Below, in pieces: positions 15,329 to 22,309 of a DNA stretch of 64,000 nt. The notes beneath the pieces were generated by a model. It did no database searches, was not told the origin of the DNA, and saw only the letters and a program-made list of their open reading frames with translations. The translations under genes and the position numbers were made by a program. The DNA comes from Acinetobacter colistiniresistens (GTDB lineage Bacteria > Pseudomonadota > Gammaproteobacteria > Pseudomonadales > Moraxellaceae), in the NCBI RefSeq assembly GCF_000413935.1, contig NZ_KE340379.1, positions 264,158 to 328,157 of the forward strand, read 5' to 3'. Positions within the stretch are counted from its first letter, which is position 1. Every line of letters begins with the position of its first letter.

Positions 15329-16687
15329 TCATTTATTCATTGTGTCTTTTAAAGTACTATTATTATGCTCAGTCCATTTATCCTGAATATTTCGCACTGA
15401 TTTATTTTGTTCAAAGTAAATTCTATTTTTAATTAAAGCTTTGGCAGTATCGGATAGCACAACATTTTCAATTAAATTCATGGCTCTGCGAAGATCATCA
15501 AAAGTTACCTGAACGTATCCATCTGTTACGTCATTATCATCATCTTCGGTGGTATGGTTGATAAGTTTCTTAATTGTATAACTGCCAATTGCCAAGCTAT
15601 TTGCGATTGTTCCGAAGGTTCTCCGCAAGTCGTGAAATGTAAATTGAATACCCGTAGTTTCGGTTATTGTATATCTAGCTTCACGTTTATCAACAATATG
15701 TGAATCAGGTGTATCCCCAGCAAAAACATATTTATTATTGCCTGCAAACTTCTTCCTTTCCTTCATGATGTACCAGAGCATATCACCCATTGGAAGAAGT
15801 AGATCTTCATGGTTTTTAGGATCTTGAATCTTTATAGTTCCATACTTCAAATCAACATTTGGCCATTCCAGTGTTTCGCCTTCTTCTCTACGAAATCCGG
15901 TTAAAATCAAAAGAAGTAAGAAATCCTGATTTGTATAGCCTCTATGATTTGCATTTTGGTTGCCAGCCCACCAGGTGGTACATACAGCTAGAGACCAATC
16001 ATGTATCTGATCTGAACGGATATAGCCCTTACGGCGTTTAATCTTGTTCCATTTCTTCTCTTTGTAAATAACCCCTACAGGGCTTTTCTCAGTAATAATT
16101 TTTTCGTCATTATCGTTATAAAGAATTGATGCATTAAAGTTGTAGACTGCTGATAAAAACTTCATTGCTAGATTTGCCTGCGCTAAGCTTCGCACAGATA
16201 AATCCATGTGTTTGTTTAAAGTCATTTTCTGAGAAATTTCAGTTATTTTAATATCTTTCCAGTCTTTGAAATAATCATTCGCGCATCGATCGTAAGCATC
16301 AATTGTATTAGCGCTTAGGTTTTTTTTACTCTTATAGATTTCATAAGCTTTTTCTAGTGTTGGGATCAAATCATTAGATTCTTTTTCAGTTTTAAAATCT
16401 GCCTTTAATTGTCGTTTCTGGGCAACTGGATCAATACCCTGATGCATCATTAACAATATTTTTTTCGCTTCAGTACGGGCCTGTTCTAGAGTGTACACGC
16501 CGTGTTTACCAATAGACTTACGTTTATTGCGCCCATCTGGCATTCTCGTTTCAACAAAATAGGTTTTAGATTTGGTTGCAATTAAACCAAAGCCGATTGT
16601 TACAGAGTCACGATAAAATTTGCTTCCAGATTCTTCAAGAGGGATGCTGTCGATAAATGTTTTAGTAAGTTTATATCTTTGGCTCAT
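15329..16687 (-). CDS. int: Prophage tyrosine integrase
   Basis: A tyrosine recombinase of 452 residues, the usual size for P4/lambdoid-type integrases with an N-terminal arm-binding domain. The start is taken at ATG 16687 (MSQRYKLTKTFIDSIP); an in-frame ATG lies 33 bp upstream. N-terminal DUF4102-like arm-binding part: GFGLIATKSKTYFVETR, RKSIGKHGVYTLEQARTEAK. Catalytic part: first Arg in LTGFRREEGETLEW, HxxR in FTFHDLRRTFG, a later His in LINHTTED and the nucleophile Tyr in DGYVQ. The gene reads away from attR, which lies 160 bp upstream of its start. It should catalyse recombination at the 3' end of the 6S RNA gene. It looks intact. Confidence 0.93.
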   Translation of the reverse strand: MSQRYKLTKTFIDSIPLEESGSKFYRDSVTIGFGLIATKSKTYFVETRMPDGRNKRKSIGKHGVYTLEQARTEAKKILLMMHQGIDPVAQKRQLKADFKTEKESNDLIPTLEKAYEIYKSKKNLSANTIDAYDRCANDYFKDWKDIKITEISQKMTLNKHMDLSVRSLAQANLAMKFLSAVYNFNASILYNDNDEKIITEKSPVGVIYKEKKWNKIKRRKGYIRSDQIHDWSLAVCTTWWAGNQNANHRGYTNQDFLLLLILTGFRREEGETLEWPNVDLKYGTIKIQDPKNHEDLLLPMGDMLWYIMKERKKFAGNNKYVFAGDTPDSHIVDKREARYTITETTGIQFTFHDLRRTFGTIANSLAIGSYTIKKLINHTTEDDDNDVTDGYVQVTFDDLRRAMNLIENVVLSDTAKALIKNRIYFEQNKSVRNIQDKWTEHNNSTLKDTMNK

Positions 16688-16740
16688 GATGATTAAAAAG
16701 GACGAAACGATACACGGCAATATAGCACAATATTTTTGAA

Positions 16741-16758
16741 GCCTACTATAAGCCTATT
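16741..16758 (+). repeat. Two GCCTAYT repeats in the right phage arm
   Basis: GCCTACT at 16741 and GCCTATT at 16752, the same words and orientation as the five copies inside attL. The word GAAACGATA is also shared by both arms (6645 and 16704). They are probable arm-type sites; the integrase promoter must lie close by, which would allow integrase autoregulation. Confidence 0.55.
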
Positions 16759-16838
16759 TTTGATGAAATTAAGTTGGTGCAGAAAGGTTTTAAAATGCAT
16801 TTATGTTTATAAGTTATTGTTTTTATATTAAAAATAAT

Positions 16839-17014
16839 GCTCCAGAGGTGCCGCTGCATGGTCGTTACCCTGAACCCGATGAGTTCAAGGTGGAGGTGAC
16901 GCATACTTACTGGGTTTCCTACTCGGGGTAGGCATACACTCAAAATACACAGAACACATCCATAAATTTAAGTATCGGCAGGGGAATAGACGTACTGGCG
17001 AACACCCTAGAGAT
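16839..17014 (-). ncRNA. ssrS: 6S RNA copy 3, carrying attR
   Basis: Read leftward the RNA starts near 17014 (AUCUCUAGGGUGUUCGCCAG) and ends near 16839. It has 6S landmarks on the minus strand: the 5' closing stem, the CCAGU...CCCCUGCCGAUA segment equivalent to the E. coli 5' side of the central bubble, and the 3' GAACU...GUUCAGGG hairpin before GCAGCGGCAC. It is the most divergent of the three copies. Its closing stem still pairs (GGGUGU with GCACCU). The 3' hairpin, inside the att core, has a C-A mismatch where the other two copies pair. It has its own promoter. 6S RNA binds sigma70 RNA polymerase in stationary phase by mimicking an open promoter. Confidence 0.82.
16849..16886. repeat. attR core (38 bp) inside 6S RNA copy 3
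   Basis: Identical to 6579-6616. The sequence right of the core (AAGGTGGAGG) continues the 6S RNA gene. The sequence left of it, from the phage, restores the 3' end of the RNA gene with a single A/G change at 16848. Confidence 0.92.
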
Positions 17015-17021
17015 GTTTCCT

Positions 17022-17049
17022 ATTATAGTTAAATCAACAATGACCACAA
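17022..17049 (-). promoter_or_regulatory. Sigma70 promoter of 6S RNA copy 3
   Basis: Leftward -10 TATAAT at 17022-17027 and -35 TTGTGG at 17044-17049 with a 16-bp spacer. The -10 ends eight bases from the inferred RNA start, the same geometry as in the other two copies. Confidence 0.75.
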
Positions 17050-17153
17050 GAGGGGAATATTGAGATTTGTATGTTTTACTAACAATTAGAAAATTAAGTT
17101 TAATAAGATTATAAAATCTAAAACAGAATCAATGCATATTCGAAAAATAATGG

Positions 17154-17337
17154 GTCTCCAAAATGCCGCTGCATGTCTTTACCCTTGAACACTAAGGTTC
17201 AAGGTGGAGAGCGCTGTATATTATCTGGGTTTCCTACTCGGGGTAGGCATACACGCTAAATATTCAGAAACGCTTTCCGATTTAGAAGGATATCACGGCT
17301 CAGGGGAATCAGACCGGCTGGCGAACACTTCAGAGAT
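17154..17337 (-). ncRNA. ssrS: 6S RNA copy 2
   Basis: The RNA runs leftward from about 17337 (AUCUCUGAAGUGUUCGCCAG) to about 17154, 184 bases. On the plus strand, GGCTCAGGGGAATCAGACCG, then GGCGAACACTTCAGAGATG, and the 3' block GCCGCTGCATG...CCCTTGAACACTAAGGTTCAAGG are readily matched to E. coli 6S RNA. The closing stem pairs AAGUGU with GCAUUU, different bases from copies 1 and 3 but still paired. It is close to copy 1 in sequence, and its start lies 328 bp from that of copy 1. An apparent open frame at 17204-17437 is an artefact of this RNA gene. Confidence 0.88.
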
Positions 17338-17344
17338 GTTTTTA

Positions 17345-17372
17345 ATTATAGTGAAATTAAGGGGTGTCGCAA
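17345..17372 (-). promoter_or_regulatory. Sigma70 promoter of 6S RNA copy 2
   Basis: Leftward -10 TATAAT at 17345-17350, spacer 16 bp, -35 TTGCGA at 17367-17372. DNA upstream (TTTGTAAGTTTAAG at about 17391) resembles that upstream of copy 1, showing that the promoter was duplicated with the gene. Confidence 0.75.
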
Positions 17373-17481
17373 GGGGAGAAAATAGAGAGATTTGTAAGTT
17401 TAAGTTTACAGTTAAGATGTTAAATAGAGGGGATTGAGTTGAAAAATATAATAAAAAAATGATTTTTCGATAAAGAAAATA

Positions 17482-17665
17482 ATCTCCAGAAGTACCGCTG
17501 CATGTCTTTACCCTTGAACACTAAGGTTCAAGGTGGAAGCGCTGTATATTGTCTGGGTTTCCTACTCTAGGCAGGCATACACGCTAAATATTCAGAAACG
17601 CTTTCCGATTAAGAAGGATATCACGGCTCAGGGGAATCAGACCGGCTGGCGAGTACTCCAGAGAT
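17482..17665 (-). ncRNA. ssrS: 6S RNA copy 1 (zapA-proximal)
   Basis: The RNA runs leftward from about 17665 (AUCUCUGGAGUACUCGCCAG) to about 17482. It lies about 300 bp downstream of zapA on the same strand, the conserved zapA-ssrS order of gammaproteobacteria, so it is probably the ancestral copy. The closing stem pairs AUCUC with GAGAU and AGUAC with GUACU. The 3' hairpin CCTTGAAC/GTTCAAGG (plus strand) and the GGCTCAGGGGA segment are conserved. Compared with copy 2 it differs at about a dozen positions, several of them compensatory in stems. Ends are inferred by comparison with E. coli 6S RNA. Confidence 0.9.
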
Positions 17666-17672
17666 GGATTGC

Positions 17673-17700
17673 ATTATAGTCAACTCTGGCAATGATGCAA
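17673..17700 (-). promoter_or_regulatory. Sigma70 promoter of 6S RNA copy 1
   Basis: Leftward -10 TATAAT at 17673-17678, spacer 16 bp, -35 TTGCAT at 17695-17700. Confidence 0.78.
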
Positions 17701-17934
17701 GGACTACACTAAAGTTATTTGTAAGTATAACTTAACAATATGTAAGTTTACGTTTAAGCCCTGCATGCATGAAATAGCAGGGGTATTCTACTTTTGGGAA
17801 ATAATAATTAAAAAATAAATATATGAATTGACCTGATGCTGATACTTCGATTCAGGTCAAAAGATAAGGAAGCGATAAAAATTACAATCAGTGCATGAGA
17901 GAAGGAAGAAATTAATTTTTGTATAAAAGTCGAT
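17701..17934. other. Region between 6S copy 1 and the zapA terminator, with two unexplained hairpins
   Basis: No gene. Two perfect inverted repeats are present: CCCTGC/GCAGGG at 17759-17782 and TTGACCTGA/TCAGGTCAA at 17828-17860 with a 15-base loop. Neither has a strong T-tract. They may be extra processing or termination signals for the zapA transcript, or binding sites upstream of the 6S promoter. Confidence 0.5.
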
Positions 17935-17970
17935 TCAATAAAAAAGCCTGAAATTTGTAGTTTCAGGCTT
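17935..17970 (-). terminator. Terminator after zapA
   Basis: Leftward hairpin AAGCCTGAAA / TTTCAGGCTT followed by TTTTTTATTG, ten bases past the zapA stop. It separates zapA mRNA from the 6S array. Confidence 0.85.
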
Positions 17971-17980
17971 CCCATAAAGA

Positions 17981-18265
17981 TTAGATGCTTTGTTCAACAT
18001 CTTCAAGCATGGTTTCCAGCAGCCTTTCACAATGGGCGTACTGCTGTAAAGATTTGTTTAAGCTAAATACCTCTTGAGCCATTTGCAATGCCACCATAAT
18101 CACCAGTTTATTATGCTCAACACGTGGTGCACTACGACGCATGTCGTGAAACTTTTGATTAAGTAATTCTGCCGCGCGTTCAAGCTCTTCACGCTTATCT
18201 TCAGTCGTGTTAAGACGAAAGGTCTGTTCAATTAAGCGAAGCTCAACAACAATAGGTTCACTCAT
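17981..18265 (-). CDS. zapA: Cell division protein ZapA
   Basis: A 94-residue ZapA. It starts with the conserved beta-strand EPIVVELRLIEQTFRLNT, then the first helix (EELERAAELLNQKFHDMRRS). The long C-terminal coiled coil (NKLVIMVALQMAQEVFSLNK) ends at EDVEQSI. ZapA binds FtsZ, crosslinks protofilaments and stabilises the Z-ring at mid-cell. The gene lies 2 bp after the coiled-coil gene upstream and just before the 6S RNA array, matching the zapA-ssrS order of E. coli and Pseudomonas. The length fits the family. Confidence 0.93.
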   Translation of the reverse strand: MSEPIVVELRLIEQTFRLNTTEDKREELERAAELLNQKFHDMRRSAPRVEHNKLVIMVALQMAQEVFSLNKSLQQYAHCERLLETMLEDVEQSI

Positions 18266-18267
18266 GA

Positions 18268-18822
18268 TCAGGTCTCCTCTTGAGTTTCTGCATTCGGATG
18301 TGCAAGTTGCTGAATTTCTTGCGCATGTTGATCTTGTGCAGTTCCTAAAATTGAAAGGCGCTGAATAATCGCTTCAACCTTAGATTTAGCCAGCTCATTT
18401 TTCTGCAACAGACGATCACGATCTTGTTGTAAATCCTGAATCTCTTGCTGGTTATGACGTTGCTGTGCTTGTAATTTTTCTTTATTCACACGTAAGTCAT
18501 TGCGCTCAGCCAAAATTTCTTGGAAGCGGTTTTTCAAATCAGTTGTACTTTTCTCTAAGCGGCTATAACGTTCTGCTAGAGTTGTTGCATCTTGATTCAG
18601 TTGTTTAAATTGATCTTGTAACTGAGTCAGTTGTTCAGTTAAGTTATCAACTTCTTCCTGCTTTTGCGTGATGATGCTATTTTTCTGCACAACTTGTGCA
18701 TGATGGTCAGTTTCAGCTAATTGCTTAGCTTCGGTGAGCGATGAGTTTTCTCGCTCCAAGTGATGTAAGCGTGTTTTTAAAACACCAATATGCGCTTGTA
18801 GACGCTGTAATTGTTCTAACAT
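18268..18822 (-). CDS. Coiled-coil protein upstream of zapA
   Basis: A 184-residue protein from the ATG at 18822 (MLEQLQRLQAHIGVLKTRLH). It is almost entirely heptad coiled coil (SSLTEAKQLAETDHHAQVVQ, QEEVDNLTEQLTQLQDQFKQ), with a Gln/Asn-rich tail ending NAETQEET. No signal peptide or membrane segment. It is translationally close-coupled to zapA (2-bp gap), so it may act with ZapA in division. TIGR02449-like and ZapB-like coiled coils occur at this place in other gammaproteobacteria, usually much shorter. The role is inferred from position only. Confidence 0.75.
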   Translation of the reverse strand: MLEQLQRLQAHIGVLKTRLHHLERENSSLTEAKQLAETDHHAQVVQKNSIITQKQEEVDNLTEQLTQLQDQFKQLNQDATTLAERYSRLEKSTTDLKNRFQEILAERNDLRVNKEKLQAQQRHNQQEIQDLQQDRDRLLQKNELAKSKVEAIIQRLSILGTAQDQHAQEIQQLAHPNAETQEET

Positions 18823-18888
18823 AACGAAGGTCGCACAGAGTTGCAATCAAAGGTAATATATACAGCAGTATAGAGATTGGATAAACGA

Positions 18889-19524
18889 ATGCAAGACGAT
18901 ATTTCAGGTTGGACAGAATGGAAAGCCCATTTTGATGGGATTGAAGAAATTTCAAGTCCAAGTGAGTTACACGGTTTACTAACAGGTATCGTTTGTGTGA
19001 CACAAGCGCCGACCTCAGATGAATGGTCACAAATTTTAAACACCCTGAATGTGCCTGCTTTACAACCAGAGGCACTGGAGAGTTTAACCGATGAAGCAGA
19101 AGATGTTGCTCATGCTTTATCTGATGATGAATTAGATTATTTGCCTATGCTTCCTGATGATAGCCATTTGCTTGCAGATCGTGTGCAAGCTTTGGCGGAT
19201 TGGTGTGCAGGCGTAGTCCTCGGTTTTGGTTTGGCTTCAGGTCATATTCGTGGCGAAGAACAAGAGCTGATTGAACATTTACAAGATGTTGCAGCCGTTG
19301 AGTTTGAAGACTCGGATAATGATGAAGAAGGCGAAGAAAGCTATCAGGAATTGTATGAGTTTGTACGCTTGATCCCTGTGAGCTTGTCGATTGGTCGTAA
19401 AAAGATTCCTGTTGCTGAAAGTTCTTTATTGCAAAATTTTCATGCCAAAAGCAGAAATCAAGACAATCAAGCAGCAGATGCGCAAACGGTTGTAGAAATG
19501 TTTACCCCACATCGTCCGAGTTAA
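18889..19524 (+). CDS. ygfB: UPF0149 protein, YgfB family
   Basis: A 211-residue protein from the ATG at 18889; a TTG four codons upstream is a poorer choice. UPF0149 signatures are SPSELHGLLTGIVC near the start and LADWCAGVVLGFGLASG in the middle, then an acidic stretch and YEFVRLIPVSLSI. In Pseudomonas, YgfB dampens alpA-dependent expression of ampDh3, which affects beta-lactam resistance; otherwise the family is poorly understood. It heads ygfB-pepP-ubiH-ubiI divergently from zapA, as in E. coli. The C-terminal tail of about 30 residues after SIGRKK is longer than typical. Confidence 0.88.
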   Translation: MQDDISGWTEWKAHFDGIEEISSPSELHGLLTGIVCVTQAPTSDEWSQILNTLNVPALQPEALESLTDEAEDVAHALSDDELDYLPMLPDDSHLLADRVQALADWCAGVVLGFGLASGHIRGEEQELIEHLQDVAAVEFEDSDNDEEGEESYQELYEFVRLIPVSLSIGRKKIPVAESSLLQNFHAKSRNQDNQAADAQTVVEMFTPHRPS

Positions 19525-19593
19525 CTCGGGCGGTGCCTTAAGCTTTTATAAATAAAGATACTTACAATCATTCATCTTCATCAGAAGGACAAT

Positions 19594-20913
19594 ATGAAAT
19601 TAAGTCAAGCTGATTTTAAACAACGTCGTGATCTTCTCGCTAAACAAATAGGCAGCAATAGCATTGCAATTATTGCGACTCGAGCAGAAATGTATCGTAA
19701 CCGCGATGCGGATTATAAATATCGTGCAGACAGTAGTTTTTATTATCTGACTGGATTTGCCGAGCCTGAAGCCGTTGCCGTGATCGAAACCTTTGAAGAA
19801 GGTGAGGAATATAGCTATAGCTTGTTCTGCCGCGAACGTAATCGTGAAATGGAAATCTGGAATGGTTATCGTGCGGGTATTGATGGTGCGATTGAAATCT
19901 ATGATGCAGATGAAGCTTATGCAATTGATCTGCTCGATGAAGAAATTATCGACAAGCTGTTAAATAAACAGTGTCTTTACTACCGTATTGGTCAAAATGC
20001 TGAGTTTGATGCACGTGTCAGTCAATGGATTCAAAAGGCAGATGCACAGCAGCGTCGTGGTGGTGCTGCGCCAGCAGAAGTCATTCAGCTTGATCGTATT
20101 GTCGATGAGATGCGTTTGAAAAAATCAGCTCAGGAAATTGAGCTGATGCAGATCGCATCCAATATCAGTGCAGAAGCGCATACGCGTGCCATGCAAACGG
20201 TTAAACCTGAGATGATGGAGTATGCACTGGAGGCGGAACTCAATTATATCTTTGGTAAAAATGGCTGTGTACCATCGTATAACAGTATTGTTGGCGGTGG
20301 TGAAAATGCCTGTATTTTGCACTATGTTGAAAATAACAAACCGTTAAAAGATGGTGATTTAGTTTTGATTGATGCCGCATGTGAATATGAGTTGTATGCG
20401 TCGGATATTACTCGTACGTTCCCTGTGAATGGTAAATTCAGTCCTGAGCAAAAAGCACTTTATAATGTGGTTTTAGAAGCACAGCTTGCTGCGATTGATG
20501 CAACGCGTATTGGCAATCACTATAAATATCCGCATGAAGTGGCTGTAAAGATTTTAACTCAGGGGCTGGTTGATCTTGGCTTGCTGATTGGCAATGTGGA
20601 TGAACTGGTTGAAAGTGAAGCATTCCGCCAATTCTTTATGCATGGTACTGGCCATTGGCTTGGCATGGATGTACATGACGTGGGTGCCTATAAAACTGGC
20701 GAAGACTGGCGTGCTTATGAAGCAGGTATGGTCGTGACCGTTGAACCAGGTCTATATGTTGCGCCAGATGATGAAACGGTTGATGCAAAATGGCGTGGTA
20801 TCGGCATTCGTATCGAAGATGACATTGTGGTCACTGAAAATGGCCCATTGGTTCTAACCAAGAATGTGGTCAAAACCGTTGAAGAGATTGAAAGCTTGAT
20901 GGCAAATCATTAA
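19594..20913 (+). CDS. pepP: Xaa-Pro aminopeptidase PepP
   Basis: A 439-residue M24B peptidase (E. coli PepP is 441) that removes N-terminal residues preceding proline. The N-terminal creatinase-like domain occupies about 1-170. The pita-bread catalytic domain holds the dinuclear metal ligands: aspartates in LIDAACEYELYASDITRTFP, His in HGTGHWLGMDVHDVG, Glu in VEPGLYV and Glu in GIGIRIEDDI. A ribosome binding site (AGAAGGA) precedes the ATG. It is cytoplasmic and intact, followed by a terminator. Confidence 0.95.
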   Translation: MKLSQADFKQRRDLLAKQIGSNSIAIIATRAEMYRNRDADYKYRADSSFYYLTGFAEPEAVAVIETFEEGEEYSYSLFCRERNREMEIWNGYRAGIDGAIEIYDADEAYAIDLLDEEIIDKLLNKQCLYYRIGQNAEFDARVSQWIQKADAQQRRGGAAPAEVIQLDRIVDEMRLKKSAQEIELMQIASNISAEAHTRAMQTVKPEMMEYALEAELNYIFGKNGCVPSYNSIVGGGENACILHYVENNKPLKDGDLVLIDAACEYELYASDITRTFPVNGKFSPEQKALYNVVLEAQLAAIDATRIGNHYKYPHEVAVKILTQGLVDLGLLIGNVDELVESEAFRQFFMHGTGHWLGMDVHDVGAYKTGEDWRAYEAGMVVTVEPGLYVAPDDETVDAKWRGIGIRIEDDIVVTENGPLVLTKNVVKTVEEIESLMANH

Positions 20914-20925
20914 GTTGAAGTTGAG

Positions 20926-20957
20926 AAAAAGGCTTATCAATAGATAGGCCTTTTTAT
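20926..20957 (+). terminator. Terminator after pepP
   Basis: Stem-loop AAAAAGGCTTATC / GATAGGCCTTTTT (one bulge) ending in a T-run. It separates pepP from ubiH, so the ubi genes need their own promoter in 20960-21090. Confidence 0.7.
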
Positions 20958-21097
20958 TGACTTTGATGCCCAAAACAACTTTTGAATATATTTTAAAAAC
21001 ATAGACCAAACAAAGTACAAATTCCCTTCCTGATTTGAGTTAGAGTAAGATAGGTCCCGAAACATCAAGTCATGAAAAACTGATAAGGAATAATATT

Positions 21098-22309
21098 ATG
21101 CAGCAACAGGTCATCATTGTCGGTGGAGGTATGGTTGGACTCAGCCTTGCTTTAATGTTGGCAAAATCTAATATCGCAGTAAAGCTATTAGAAGCTGTGA
21201 AATATCCGAATTACGATGACGAAAATGTTGCTCCTTATCATTCCAGTTTTGATGCGCGTAATACCGCCTTGTCACGTCGTAGTGTACAGATTTACCAAAA
21301 GTTAGGTTTGTGGGAGGCCTTACAACAACATGCTACCCCAATTCTGCAAGTACACATTACTGAGCAGGGCAGTTTTGGTAAGGCACGCTTAGTCGCCGAA
21401 CAAGAAAAAGTAGAAAGTTTTGGTCAAGTAATTGAGAACGCCTGGTTGGGTCGTGTATTGCTGACCCAAGTACGTCAACAGCCATTGATTGAGTTGATTG
21501 ATGGTGTTGAGGTCACTTCATTAACTCAAGATGTAGACCAAGTCCAAATTGAAGCCATGCGTAATGGTGAATATATCCACTCCTTAAAATCCAAGTTGGT
21601 GATTGCTGCGGATGGTCGCGACTCGTTTTGCCGACAAGCCATTGGCGTCGGTGTGGACGAACATGACTATGACCAAGTCGCGATTGTAACCACCGTACAA
21701 ACTTCTAAACCACACCAGCACGTTGGTTTTGAACGGTTTAGCGCATTAGGACCATTGGCACTGTTACCTTTACCAGGGGAATACCGTCGTTCAGTGGTAT
21801 GGCCTGTGAAAAAAGGCACTGAGGCGGAGTGGTTAGGTGAGGAAAATGATCAACATTTTCTTGATGCCTTACAGGAAACCTATGGTGACCGTGCTGGAAA
21901 ATTTGAAAAAACAGGCAAGCGCTTTAGCTATCCATTGGCTCAGGTTTTGGCACATAAGCAGGCGGTTGGTCGTGTGGTGCTGATGGGCAATGCGGCACAT
22001 ACCATTCATCCAGTGGCAGGCCAAGGTTTTAACTTATGTTTGCGTGATGCAGATGTGCTGGTTCGTTTCTTGATGGAACAATTGGCGAAGTCAGATGATA
22101 TTGGCGCGCCTGAAAATTTATTGGCTTATGAACAATCTCGTTTAAAGGATCAGCAACGTGTGATTAAGTTCTGTGATTCAGTGGTGCGTGGTTTCAGTAA
22201 TCAAAATCCAATCCTCAAATTATTACGCAATACAGGATTGATTGCATTTGATGTGATTCCGGGGGTTAAGCCTCTGGTTGCCAATTATGCGATGGGGCTA
22301 AAAGCATGA
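21098..22309 (+). CDS. ubiH: 2-polyprenyl-6-methoxyphenol hydroxylase UbiH
   Basis: An FAD-dependent aromatic hydroxylase of 403 residues in ubiquinone biosynthesis. Dinucleotide-binding motif at the N-terminus (IIVGGGMVGLSLALML), the DG motif (AADGRDSFCRQ) near 170, and the second FAD motif MGNAAHTIHPVAGQGFNL near 295. The N-terminal phrase SSFDARNTALSRRSVQIY is typical of UbiH, which hydroxylates C6. Its stop overlaps the ubiI start by 4 bp, so the two are co-translated. UbiH and UbiI are paralogues and the exact carbon specificity is inferred from gene order shared with E. coli. Confidence 0.9.
   Translation: MQQQVIIVGGGMVGLSLALMLAKSNIAVKLLEAVKYPNYDDENVAPYHSSFDARNTALSRRSVQIYQKLGLWEALQQHATPILQVHITEQGSFGKARLVAEQEKVESFGQVIENAWLGRVLLTQVRQQPLIELIDGVEVTSLTQDVDQVQIEAMRNGEYIHSLKSKLVIAADGRDSFCRQAIGVGVDEHDYDQVAIVTTVQTSKPHQHVGFERFSALGPLALLPLPGEYRRSVVWPVKKGTEAEWLGEENDQHFLDALQETYGDRAGKFEKTGKRFSYPLAQVLAHKQAVGRVVLMGNAAHTIHPVAGQGFNLCLRDADVLVRFLMEQLAKSDDIGAPENLLAYEQSRLKDQQRVIKFCDSVVRGFSNQNPILKLLRNTGLIAFDVIPGVKPLVANYAMGLKA

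Larger units (their letters stand above)
6579..16886. mobile_element. Defective prophage integrated in a 6S RNA gene
   Basis: A 10.3-kb element bounded by identical 38-bp cores at 6579-6616 and 16849-16886. The integrase gene lies next to the right end and a small helix-turn-helix gene next to the left end. Between them are a leftward early-type gene block, remnants of tail genes, a holin candidate and endolysin, umuDC with an SRAP gene, and unknown cargo. Terminase, portal, capsid and most tail genes are missing, and at least two deletion junctions are visible (near 8467 and 9090-9180), so it cannot make virions by itself. Integrase, att sites and arm-type repeats look intact, so excision or cross-mobilisation may still be possible. 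Confidence 0.9.

Noticed and set aside
17204..17437. Open frame of 77 codons between the prophage and zapA
   Set aside because: It covers 6S RNA copy 2 and its promoter; it has no protein-like features and is explained by the RNA gene.
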